Source of the DNA: Nitrospirota bacterium | Lineage (GTDB): Bacteria > Nitrospirota > Nitrospiria > Nitrospirales > UBA8639 | DNA: 5,684 nucleotides | NCBI GenBank assembly: GCA_003228495.1 | Contig: QIDY01000103.1 | Location: 1 to 5,684 of the forward strand | Reading direction: 5' to 3' | In this document: piece by piece, positions 1-5,684 of the stretch | How positions within the stretch are numbered: the stretch's first letter is position 1 | How the letters are laid out: every line of letters starts with the position of its first letter | The notes under the pieces: generated by a model | Told to the model about the DNA's origin: nothing | Databases searched by the model: none | The model's input: the letters and a program-made list of their open reading frames with translations, nothing else | Made by a program: the position numbers and the translations under genes

Positions 1-1505
1 CCGGATGGCGCCATCCCCACAGCAAAAAACGACGCGATGGAATCACATCGATCAGCACAGGCAACCAACTTACCTGGAAGACTCGCAGGTAAGTGATCAT
101 CAGGAAATCGAGGAAGATACTGCTCTCCGATGGCCTGGCAGACTTCTTGAGGTTCACCATCATGGCGTGCATATTCCTCCCCCATTACACCCTGTAAGTT
201 TGGGAATTCGCCAACCATCCCGGTTGTCAGATCTGCCTTGGACAGCAAGGCCGCACGTTCACAGATGTTCTTGAGATCATGTCGATCCAGCGTCATTGCC
301 ATCCACCCTGCCAAATCCCGTACACGCTCCACCTTTTGACGCATCGTCCCTAATTTATGATGAAAGATGATTCCATCTAACGCAGGGACTCGCTCATGGA
401 GCGGCTGCTTCTCATCTTCTTGAAAGAAATATTGCGCATCCTTGAGACGAGCCGAAAGCACACGCTCATTCCCTTTGGTTATTAATTCGGTATTTCCCCA
501 AGGCATATTCGTGACGGCAACAAACTTGGGTAACAACCTGTCGTCTTTTCCGACGAGCGACAGGAACCCTTGATGTTCTTTCATTGAAGAAATTAAAACA
601 GGCTTGGGCAGCGCTAAAAATTCCTTCTGAAATGTTCCAAGAATGGCCTGAGGATATTCAACTCCACAGACCGCCTCTTCAATCAGTTCCTCACGATAGA
701 CGGGATCAAGCTGACCCTTGGCTGATTTTGCCAATTTGGCAATCTGTGCCTTGATTTCCACCGACCGTTCATCAGGATCAACCAACACACCAAGCTTCTT
801 CATGGTCTCGATATAGTTGGCGGCAGTGGTGAGAGAAAACGTCTGCCCCGGCTTTTTTCCTTTAGCTCGATAAAATCGATGTCCTCTCGTCATTACGCTG
901 GATCGAATTCCCGCAAACTCAAACGAAAGAACTTCTTTACCCAGCATAGCCACAATCCATCGGACAGGCCGTGCAAACTTGACTCGCGATTCATTCCACC
1001 GCATAGCTTTTGGAAACGATAATTGGGCCAGTAGCTTCGGGATCGCATCTGCCAAAACACGTTTAGCCGGTTGGCGTGGTTGATCCTTGTTAACATACAC
1101 ATACATCCCTTTGTGTGTTTCCTTTATCATCAGATGGTCAACCGGCACCCCTTGCGATTTGGCAAAGCCTTCAGCGGCCTTTGTTGGATTCCCAGCGGAA
1201 TCATAAGCGGCGGCTTTGGGTGGACCAACAACTTCTTCCAAAAAAGAATCCTGCTCCGGGGCAACCCCAGTCCCGATTAAGGTCAATCGGCGGGGGGTGC
1301 CAAGGGTTTGCAGTGAATTAATCGCTAATCGACTGCTCTTAAACATCTCTCTTGCATCATATTCAAAGAGATCCAACGCCTTACGCAAAAAGGCCGAAGG
1401 CAACTCCTCCGTGCCAATTTCTAACAAAAATCGCAAAGACGCAGTTGTGGGTTTTCGAGAAGAAGAGCGCCTACCCTTTGTCTGTGGTTTTTTTTTAGAC
1501 GCCAT
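1..1505 (-). CDS. glyS: Glycyl-tRNA synthetase beta subunit (3' end cut by window edge)
   Basis: Beta subunit of the alpha2beta2 glycyl-tRNA synthetase, a cytoplasmic enzyme that charges tRNA-Gly; the beta chain contributes tRNA recognition. The minus frame is open from the ATG at 1505 to the left edge, giving 501 complete codons of a family usually near 690 residues, so the C-terminal part including the anticodon-binding region is missing. Visible family signatures are LLEIGTEELP (27-36), FPKAMRW (164-170), FARPVRWI (177-184), RGHRF (207-211), NERVLSARLKDAQYFF (346-361), an HD-like region with HHKLGTM (382-388) and LDRHDL (406-411), and KADLTTGMVGEFPNLQGVMG (423-442). The protein starts with an unusual Lys/Arg/Ser-rich extension of about 24 residues before the conserved region. 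The ATG has no clear Shine-Dalgarno sequence; an in-frame TTG at 1436 would remove the extension. It lies 41 bases downstream of glyQ in the same operon. The family call is secure; only the start is open. Confidence 0.96.
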   Translation of the reverse strand, partial: MASKKKPQTKGRRSSSRKPTTASLRFLLEIGTEELPSAFLRKALDLFEYDAREMFKSSRLAINSLQTLGTPRRLTLIGTGVAPEQDSFLEEVVGPPKAAAYDSAGNPTKAAEGFAKSQGVPVDHLMIKETHKGMYVYVNKDQPRQPAKRVLADAIPKLLAQLSFPKAMRWNESRVKFARPVRWIVAMLGKEVLSFEFAGIRSSVMTRGHRFYRAKGKKPGQTFSLTTAANYIETMKKLGVLVDPDERSVEIKAQIAKLAKSAKGQLDPVYREELIEEAVCGVEYPQAILGTFQKEFLALPKPVLISSMKEHQGFLSLVGKDDRLLPKFVAVTNMPWGNTELITKGNERVLSARLKDAQYFFQEDEKQPLHERVPALDGIIFHHKLGTMRQKVERVRDLAGWMAMTLDRHDLKNICERAALLSKADLTTGMVGEFPNLQGVMGEEYARHDGEPQEVCQAIGEQYLPRFPDDHLPASLPGKLVACADRCDSIASFFAVGMAPS

Positions 1506-1546
1506 AAAACTAAAGACTTCGACAAAGGAAACGGAGAAAATACCGC

Positions 1547-2461
1547 TTACCGTTTTTTTCGTATTTTCTGTGCAGGGCTCGGAACGTTCTGGTGCAACAA
1601 AGGAAAGCCCATGCGTTCACGTTGATCGTAGTAGGCCTGTGCACATTTTCTTGCCAAATTGCGAACACGGCCAATATATCCGGTACGTTGGGCAACACTT
1701 ATCGCTCCCCTCGCATCCAAGACATTAAAAAAGTGTGAGCACTTCATACAATAATCATAGGCGGGAAGCACTAAGCCCCTTGGATGCTCCAATAACTGTT
1801 CACATTCCTGTTCAAAACGATCAAACGAGGTTTGGAGCAGATTGATGTCTGCGACTTCAAAATTATAGATCGACCATTGCACTTCCGACTCATGATACAG
1901 CTCCCCATACCGAACACCCTCTGTCCACCATAAATCATAGACATTATCGACTTCTTGCAAATACATGGCGATCCGCTCTAATCCATACGTGAGTTCCACC
2001 GTCACCGGATTCATTTCCAAACCGCCGACTTCTTGAAAATACGTGAATTGGGTAATTTCCATGCCATCCAGGCGGACCTCCCAACCCAACCCCCAGGCTC
2101 CCAGAGTCGGTGACTCCCAATCATCCTGTAAAAATTGAATATCGTGTTCGTACGGATCTAGACCTAAATTAGCAAGACTTTGTAGATAGAGCTCTTGAGA
2201 ATCCGCAGGGGCCGGTTTCAAGACAACTTGATATTGAAAGTAATGCTGAAGACGGTTGGGATTGTCCCCATAGCGACCATCTGTCGGTCTTCGACACGGC
2301 TCGACATAGGCAGCACGCCAGGGCTCCGGACCAACGGCATGCAAAAAGGTGGCCGGGTTAAAGGTTCCCGCGCCTTTTTCCGTATCATACGGTTGTGTGA
2401 GGATACAGTTGCGGGACTTCCAGAATTGATGCAGGGAGAGAATAATCTCTTGAAAGGTCAC
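1547..2461 (-). CDS. glyQ: Glycyl-tRNA synthetase alpha subunit
   Basis: Catalytic alpha subunit of the bacterial alpha2beta2 glycyl-tRNA synthetase, a class II enzyme that activates glycine with ATP. From the GTG at 2461 the protein is 304 residues, the usual family length, and begins MTFQEIIL, matching the normal GlyQ N-terminus. Strong signatures are GAGTFNPATFL, the motif 2 region RRPTDGRYGDNPNRLQHY, DDWESPTLGAWGLGWEV, TQFTYFQEVGGL, motif 3 in TYGLERIAMYLQ, and LDARGAISV near the C-terminus. A basic tail, QKIRKKR, follows the usual end. An alternative GTG at 2497 adds 12 residues (total 316) and cannot be excluded; an in-frame TAA at 2503-2501 blocks any longer form. Neither GTG has a good Shine-Dalgarno sequence, so translation may be coupled to the mini-ORF that ends three bases before 2497. 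It is the first major gene of a glyQ-glyS operon. Confidence 0.96.
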   Translation of the reverse strand: MTFQEIILSLHQFWKSRNCILTQPYDTEKGAGTFNPATFLHAVGPEPWRAAYVEPCRRPTDGRYGDNPNRLQHYFQYQVVLKPAPADSQELYLQSLANLGLDPYEHDIQFLQDDWESPTLGAWGLGWEVRLDGMEITQFTYFQEVGGLEMNPVTVELTYGLERIAMYLQEVDNVYDLWWTEGVRYGELYHESEVQWSIYNFEVADINLLQTSFDRFEQECEQLLEHPRGLVLPAYDYCMKCSHFFNVLDARGAISVAQRTGYIGRVRNLARKCAQAYYDQRERMGFPLLHQNVPSPAQKIRKKR

Positions 2462-2500
2462 AAGGCTCGTTTTGAGGTCGTCATGGGCCTGACACACCGA

Positions 2501-2533
2501 TTAACAATCAGCCTGGCCGTACAAATAGTTCAT
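2501..2533 (-). CDS. Possible 10-codon leader ORF before glyQ
   Basis: An ATG at 2533 opens a 10-codon frame reading MNYLYGQADC and ending in TAA. CAGG at 2544-2541 sits seven bases upstream as a plausible Shine-Dalgarno sequence, better placed than anything before either glyQ GTG. The mini-ORF is in the same frame as glyQ and ends three bases before the GTG at 2497. It also lies just downstream of the predicted transcription start (about 2556), so it would be the first start codon on the message. Seen: the ORF, its ribosome-binding site and the spacing. Inferred: that it is translated and couples or regulates glyQ translation. It holds only one Gly codon, so classical glycine attenuation is not supported. 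Confidence 0.25.
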   Translation of the reverse strand: MNYLYGQADC

Positions 2534-2550
2534 TCACATACCTGATAAAA

Positions 2551-2570
2551 GCTAGGCTTTTGACCCTAGC
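2551..2570. promoter_or_regulatory. Palindrome over the glyQ -10 box, possible operator
   Basis: Perfect inverted repeat GCTAGG (2551-2556) and CCTAGC (2565-2570) separated by eight bases. It covers the predicted -10 box and start site of the glyQ promoter, the classic place for a repressor operator. It could alternatively fold as a weak 6-bp hairpin at the very 5' end of the message. Function is inference from position only. Confidence 0.3.
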
Positions 2571-2591
2571 AATAACCCTTTGATCAGTCAA
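2563..2591 (-). promoter_or_regulatory. Sigma70-type promoter for glyQ-glyS
   Basis: On the minus strand TTGACT (2591-2586) is followed after 17 bases by TAGGGT (2568-2563). The -10 box is preceded by TGC, giving an extended -10 (TGn). The -35 matches five of six consensus bases; the -10 keeps the three most important positions (T, A and final T). The predicted start is near 2556, about 23 bases before the mini-ORF ATG. This is the best promoter-like match I found upstream of glyQ. Confidence 0.55.
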
Positions 2592-2660
2592 GATTGCTTC
2601 ATTACGATTTACGAGGATGCCTCCATCTGGACAAAATATTCGAACGAAAAGCTCTCCACC

Positions 2661-2690
2661 TTGTTTTTCATGGCCTCACTCAAGTATATT
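2661..2690 (+). promoter_or_regulatory. Candidate promoter for the lipoprotein gene
   Basis: TTGTTT (2661-2666), an 18-base spacer and TATATT (2685-2690) form a sigma70-like promoter about 38 bases before the lipoprotein start codon. The -10 matches five of six consensus bases; the -35 matches only the leading TTG. The 5' leader would be about 30 bases and would hold the strong ribosome-binding site. It is divergent from the glyQ promoter, with about 70 bases between the two -35 boxes. Confidence 0.45.
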
Positions 2691-2710
2691 TGTCCCTCTG
2701 TTTACCCATT

Positions 2711-2717
2711 GAGGAGG
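2711..2717 (+). promoter_or_regulatory. Strong Shine-Dalgarno site of the lipoprotein gene
   Basis: GAGGAGG lies ten bases before the ATG at 2728 and is close to a perfect anti-Shine-Dalgarno match. It is the strongest ribosome-binding site in the window; the other genes here have weak ones or none. It fixes the start of the small gene and argues that the gene is real and well expressed. Confidence 0.8.
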
Positions 2718-2727
2718 GGTTTAACCA

Positions 2728-3039
2728 ATGAAACCATTTGCTAAATTGTTCGTTTGGGCTGCCATGAGTCTTTTCACGTTAAGTTTGGGCTGCGCCCAAA
2801 TGAATGGCGGTTCGACTTCGGGTGGAGGATCGTCAACTCCGTCTAGCTCAAGTGGCGCGGCCAGCGCCGAAACCACGGGGCCAAACCGAGTGTCTCAAGG
2901 GACCCAAGGTGATTCGCTTTCGGCTTGCTTGGCTCGTATCCCGAGTGATGCTTCTGCAGGCCAACGCATGTTCGCGGAACGAACATGCCAGCGAGATGCG
3001 GAAAACCGCGCCTCGATTGACGCCGTCCCTGGCCAATAA
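2728..3039 (+). CDS. Small predicted lipoprotein of unknown function
   Basis: A 103-residue protein with a lipoprotein signal peptide: basic residues at 2 and 6, a hydrophobic stretch from about 7 to 20, and a lipobox-like LSLGC with the modifiable cysteine at residue 22. The lipobox is slightly off the strict pattern (Ser at -3, Leu at -2) but fits the relaxed one. Residue 23 is Ala, not Asp, so in the usual Lol sorting rule it would go to the outer membrane. Residues 28-50 are a Ser/Gly-rich flexible linker. The C-terminal part, about residues 60-103, is polar and holds two cysteines, C67 and C87, flanking the segment RIPSDASAGQRM, which could form one disulfide bond. I do not recognise a family. 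It has a strong ribosome-binding site and probable own promoter and looks monocistronic. Confidence 0.85.
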   Translation: MKPFAKLFVWAAMSLFTLSLGCAQMNGGSTSGGGSSTPSSSSGAASAETTGPNRVSQGTQGDSLSACLARIPSDASAGQRMFAERTCQRDAENRASIDAVPGQ

Positions 3040-3059
3040 CCAAGCACGAGCTCTCTTGC

Positions 3060-3088
3060 GTTCGCTGGTCATCAGTTGGCCAGCGAAC
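3060..3088 (+). terminator. 12-bp stem-loop after the lipoprotein gene, possible terminator
   Basis: Arms 3060-3071 and 3077-3088 pair over 12 positions, with nine perfect outer pairs (GTTCGCTGG with CCAGCGAAC), one G-U pair, and a five-base loop TCAGT. It begins 21 bases after the lipoprotein stop codon. No run of T follows, so it is not a standard intrinsic terminator; it may act with Rho, protect the 3' end of the message, or partly insulate the downstream folB gene. Confidence 0.45.
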
Positions 3089-3193
3089 CAGACCACTCTC
3101 CCACTCGCCGTTAGCTCAGTCGGCGTCTCCTCGATGTACTTCACTGTCATCCTCACGCATCACAAAAACGTTCTGTTCTAAGAATTGTTTGAT

Positions 3194-3200
3194 AGGCGAG
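3194..3200 (+). promoter_or_regulatory. Shine-Dalgarno-like site deciding the folB fusion start
   Basis: AGGCGAG precedes the ATG at 3204, with the AGG core seven bases upstream. It supports that ATG over the in-frame TTG at 3189, which would place this site inside the coding region and add five residues absent from FolB proteins. Confidence 0.5.
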
Positions 3201-3203
3201 TTC

Positions 3204-4121
3204 ATGGCTTCATCCATTATCATCAAAGGAATCCAGCTCAATGCCCGATGTGGCGTCACAGAAATCGAACGAAACCAGCCCCAACCCATTTTGCTCGATC
3301 TTACCTTACGATGTCCGAATGACCGAGCCTTTCACAGCGACCGGCTCACCGATACCGTTGATTATGCGGCCCTGACTCAACGTGTGCAAGAAATCGGAGA
3401 ATGTCGGCCATGTGCCCTTCTAGAAACGCTGGCTGAACATCTCTGTCAAACACTCTTTCAGGAATTTCCTCTGACTCAGCTTAAAGTTTGGGTAAGAAAA
3501 ATTCGTCCTCCCATGAAAGACTTTACCGGCTCGGTCGGGATCCGATTGCTGCGGTCTCGACAGGATATGGCCCCAACAACACAGAGCAATCCTTCGCCAT
3601 TTCTGGTTACCCAATTCTCACGGTTGCCTCATGGCAAGGCGTTGGATGTCGCCACAGGACGAGGTAGACATGCGCATTTCCTGGCCACTCAAGGCTTTTC
3701 CGTTCACGGCATCGACCGTGATCGTGCAGCCCTCAATTGTCTCCAAGCCCAGGCCCAAGAAGCTAATCACTTACCAATTACCACTGAATGCCTGGATTTA
3801 GAAATGGATGATCTGCGCCCTCCTGACTTGGGAACGGAGGCTTTCGATGTTATTCTGGTATTCTTTTATCTTTACCGGCCCCTCTTTCCTCAATTGCTCA
3901 AAGCCCTAAAACCCGGAGGCGTCATCCTGTACGAAACTTTTCTTCTGGAAAATCATCTTTATCGACAACACCCACGCCGAAAAGAATTTTGTCTAGAGGC
4001 CAATGAATTACTCACTCTCCTTTCCGGCCTCCAGATTCTTCATTACGATGAGGGCGATCACACAGGAACCTCCGTGTCTGATCTAGCGTTTACGGCACGA
4101 GCCCTGGCTCGAAAACCCTAG
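3204..4121 (+). CDS. folB: Fusion of dihydroneopterin aldolase (FolB) and SAM-dependent methyltransferase
   Basis: A 305-residue two-domain protein. Residues 1-118 are dihydroneopterin aldolase, which splits 7,8-dihydroneopterin into 6-hydroxymethyl-7,8-dihydropterin and glycolaldehyde in folate synthesis. Signatures are GVTEIERNQPQPILLDL (17-33), DTVDYAAL (50-57) with catalytic-type Tyr54, LLETLAEHL with pterin-binding-type Glu74, and Lys99 in VRKIRPP; these positions agree with the active-site residues of known FolB enzymes. A Pro/Ser/Thr/Gln-rich linker (about 119-132) leads into a class I Rossmann methyltransferase: motif I ALDVATGRGRHA (146-157), acidic residue Asp171 in GIDRD, FDVILV (214-219), and LKPGGVILYETF (235-246). 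The domain resembles TehB-like methyltransferases of unknown substrate. FolB alone is about 120 residues, so the stop codon between domains is absent and both domains look intact. It is followed 15 bases later by the PHP gene. The FolB call is firm, the methyltransferase fold is firm, its substrate is unknown. Confidence 0.92.
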   Translation: MASSIIIKGIQLNARCGVTEIERNQPQPILLDLTLRCPNDRAFHSDRLTDTVDYAALTQRVQEIGECRPCALLETLAEHLCQTLFQEFPLTQLKVWVRKIRPPMKDFTGSVGIRLLRSRQDMAPTTQSNPSPFLVTQFSRLPHGKALDVATGRGRHAHFLATQGFSVHGIDRDRAALNCLQAQAQEANHLPITTECLDLEMDDLRPPDLGTEAFDVILVFFYLYRPLFPQLLKALKPGGVILYETFLLENHLYRQHPRRKEFCLEANELLTLLSGLQILHYDEGDHTGTSVSDLAFTARALARKP

Positions 4122-4136
4122 CCATTTCCATAAAAT

Positions 4137-4982
4137 ATGAGCCGCATTGACCTTCATACCCACACAACCTTTTCGGATGGAAGTTTTGCACCAACCGATC
4201 TGATTGACCTCGCCAGTCAACAGGGCCTGGATATCCTGGCCATCACTGACCACGACACCACAGATGGCTTATTTGAAGCGATGGAAGCCACCAAAAACCT
4301 TCCCCTGGAACTGATCCCTGGCGTTGAATTGAGTGCCCAGTTTCAAAATCGGGAAGTACATATCCTAGGCTATTTCATCAATGTGACCGATTCCCAATTT
4401 CAATTGAGACTGAAAACTCTTCGTTCAACGCGCATAGAACGAATTCGCCATATATTGGATCGCCTGCACACCCTTGGGATCGATATTTCGCTAGCTGAGG
4501 TCGAACAGACTGCCGGAACCGGCACCATCGGCCGCCCTCATATTGCTCAAGTTCTGATCGCGAAGGGGCATGTCACCAGTATGAAAGAGGCCTTTGAAGG
4601 ATTGTTGGGTTCACATGGAGATGCCTATGTACAGCGAGCCGTTCCCGAAGCCAGGGACATCATTGGGTGGATCATTGACGCCGGAGGGATCCCCGTACTC
4701 GCGCATCCCTATTGGGAAGGATTGAACAAAGAAGACAGTATTGCCGCCTGCCAAACCTTGGCCGAGCAAGGCTTGCAGGGCCTGGAAGTGTTTTACGGCA
4801 CTTTTTCGGCACGACACATTTCTTTTAATCTGGGGTTAGCACGTCGGTTCGACTTGCTCATGACAGGAGGCAGTGATTTTCATGGGACATTGAAACCGGA
4901 CATTGCACTCGGGAAGGGACGCGGGTCGTTACATGTTCCCCCAAAAGTCATGGAGCGATTACGGCAGGCAGCGGGATGCTAG
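4137..4982 (+). CDS. PHP-domain phosphoesterase, YciV/RNase AM-like
   Basis: A 281-residue cytoplasmic metal-dependent phosphoesterase of the PHP superfamily, full length for the YciV/TrpH-like group. Family members studied in other bacteria dephosphorylate 3',5'-nucleoside bisphosphates such as pAp or trim RNA 5' ends; the substrate here is not shown. Metal-ligand motifs are all present: DLHTHTTFSDG (5-15) with His7, His9 and Asp14; TDHDTT (37-42) with Asp38 and His39; GVELS (62-66) with Glu64; His75 in REVHILGYF; GRPHIAQ (132-138) with His135; LAHPY (188-192) with His190; and GGSDFHG (244-250) with Asp247 and His249. The DLHTH motif starts at residue 5, fixing the ATG. There is no Shine-Dalgarno sequence, and the gene begins 15 bases after the folB fusion stop, so coupled translation from a shared message is likely. 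It is convergent with the gene at the right edge. Confidence 0.93.
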   Translation: MSRIDLHTHTTFSDGSFAPTDLIDLASQQGLDILAITDHDTTDGLFEAMEATKNLPLELIPGVELSAQFQNREVHILGYFINVTDSQFQLRLKTLRSTRIERIRHILDRLHTLGIDISLAEVEQTAGTGTIGRPHIAQVLIAKGHVTSMKEAFEGLLGSHGDAYVQRAVPEARDIIGWIIDAGGIPVLAHPYWEGLNKEDSIAACQTLAEQGLQGLEVFYGTFSARHISFNLGLARRFDLLMTGGSDFHGTLKPDIALGKGRGSLHVPPKVMERLRQAAGC

Positions 4983-5042
4983 TCATTCCAAATTTGAAAA
5001 GTTGAACTTACGAATCCACTATAAATTAAGGGGTCGCAAACC

Positions 5043-5684
5043 CTAAGTATCGGGAGCTTCGACAATATGATTTTCAAAGCGCGTGCACCCCTCGGCCAGT
5101 AGCCGGTTGGTGAGCATCTCTCCTGGCCATTCAATGGGCAAATCAGCCGTAAAAACCCACACATCCGGCGATGTCCATATCGGACCATGTTCCTCTGGAA
5201 GGTCCGGGTCGAATAAATCGGTCCATACCGGCATATACACCCCATTTCCACATTGCGTGTGAAGATGAACGACCGTTCGACTCCGAACCGGACCTTCCAG
5301 GTCATGCCACACCGCAGCGGTTTCATCGGCCAGACGATGAAGACGGACGGCATTTTGAGCATCAAACAAGGCATAAGCTGCATAGTTTGGCGCTTCCAAC
5401 ATTTGTGGAGCCTTGGCCACTTCCGGACATTGTGCCACCAACCCGTCCATGATTGCCTGACAGTCGGGTTCTGCCAGAGTTTCAGGTAACGTCGTGTCCG
5501 TAACTCCAAGAATTTCAAAAAATAAAAAAGCTGTGGCTTCCACAGGTGGGTGCAGTCGGGCGGCAATCGTATGCCGACGCTGTCCTTCAGCCAAATTGGA
5601 AATGTGTTCATGCACTTTCTGCAAATTCAAGAAATCAAGTGTGGTATCCGTCAACAGTCGAGGCTCCACCGTAATGACGGAACC
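5043..5684 (-). CDS. Unrecognised protein, C-terminal 213 residues (5' end beyond window)
   Basis: The minus frame is open from the right edge to a TAG at 5045-5043, giving 213 residues. The only plausible start inside the window is a GTG at 5669 without a ribosome-binding site, and the frame continues open above it, so the gene most likely begins outside. The protein is acidic to neutral, soluble-looking, without a clear membrane segment or signal peptide in the visible part. It has four scattered cysteines, and its C-terminal third is rich in Trp and Pro with segments such as TVVHLHTQCGNGVYMPVW and SPDVWVFTADLPIEWPGEM. I recognise no family or catalytic motif. A second long frame on the same strand (4979-5611) has an unlikely composition and is taken as a shadow. 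Its stop is 60 bases from the PHP gene stop, in convergent orientation, with no obvious terminator between. Confidence 0.75.
   Translation of the reverse strand, partial: GSVITVEPRLLTDTTLDFLNLQKVHEHISNLAEGQRRHTIAARLHPPVEATAFLFFEILGVTDTTLPETLAEPDCQAIMDGLVAQCPEVAKAPQMLEAPNYAAYALFDAQNAVRLHRLADETAAVWHDLEGPVRSRTVVHLHTQCGNGVYMPVWTDLFDPDLPEEHGPIWTSPDVWVFTADLPIEWPGEMLTNRLLAEGCTRFENHIVEAPDT

Noticed and set aside
1216..1728. 170-residue plus-strand frame
   Set aside because: It lies antisense to the start of glyS and the end of glyQ, both certain, and its translation looks like no protein. It is a shadow frame.
2195..2545. 116-residue plus-strand frame
   Set aside because: Antisense to the conserved N-terminal half of glyQ; no ribosome-binding site and no protein-like features.
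2462..2640. T-box leader for glyQ, as in Firmicutes
   Set aside because: The leader is short, and I see no T-box sequence, no specifier stem and no terminator/antiterminator pair.
3106..3125. tRNA-like stretch GCCGTTAGCTCAGTCGGC resembling the acceptor/D-arm start of a tRNA
   Set aside because: The D-stem does not close (no GAGC follows), and there is no anticodon stem, TPsiC arm or acceptor 3' half downstream. The CGCCG/CGGCG arms form only a 5-bp stem with a 10-base loop. Treated as chance similarity.
2804..3181. 125-residue plus-strand frame and two minus-strand frames over the lipoprotein gene
   Set aside because: The lipoprotein frame has the signal peptide, lipobox and strong ribosome-binding site; the others have none of these.
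3561..3569. Internal ATG at 3567 in the folB fusion preceded by CAGGAT, possibly an independent methyltransferase start
   Set aside because: The AGG is only two bases from the ATG, too close for normal initiation. The frame is continuous with FolB and there is no stop between. Kept as a fusion.
4983..5042. Bidirectional terminator between the convergent genes
   Set aside because: Only short motifs are present (AAGTT-G-AACTT, CAAATTTG and a 4-bp GGGT/ACCC arm pair). None makes a stable hairpin followed by a T-tract.
4979..5611. 210-residue minus-strand frame with many Trp, Cys and Arg
   Set aside because: It shares the strand with the 5043-5684 frame in another phase and shows the skewed composition of an out-of-frame translation; it also overlaps the end of the PHP gene.

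Overview
The window carries five protein-coding genes plus one very short candidate ORF, on two strands, from a bacterium of roughly balanced base composition. Nothing in it is phage, plasmid, insertion sequence, CRISPR or stable RNA. The separate alpha and beta glycyl-tRNA synthetase genes, the tightly packed housekeeping genes and the small serine/glycine-rich lipoprotein fit a free-living Gram-negative-type bacterium. The protein style reminds me of Nitrospirota (Nitrospira-like), but this is an impression and not proven by the sequence.

Left part (1-2533, minus strand): a glyQ-glyS operon encoding the two subunits of the alpha2beta2 bacterial glycyl-tRNA synthetase. glyQ is complete. glyS runs off the left edge with about 500 N-terminal codons visible. 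A good sigma70-like promoter, a palindrome over its -10 box and a 10-codon mini-ORF with its own ribosome-binding site lie in front of glyQ.

Middle (2534-3203): a divergent regulatory region feeds a short plus-strand gene for a 103-residue predicted lipoprotein of unknown function. This gene has a strong Shine-Dalgarno sequence and is followed by a 12-bp stem-loop without a T-tract.

Right part (3204-4982, plus strand): a two-gene unit. The first gene is an in-frame fusion of dihydroneopterin aldolase (FolB, folate synthesis) with a class I SAM-dependent methyltransferase. Fifteen bases later comes a PHP-domain metal-dependent phosphoesterase of the YciV/RNase AM type with its metal ligands intact. 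The fusion is the most unusual item here: the aldolase keeps its expected catalytic residues and the methyltransferase keeps its SAM-binding motifs, so both halves look active.

Right edge (5043-5684, minus strand): the C-terminal 213 residues of an unrecognised protein, convergent with the PHP gene.
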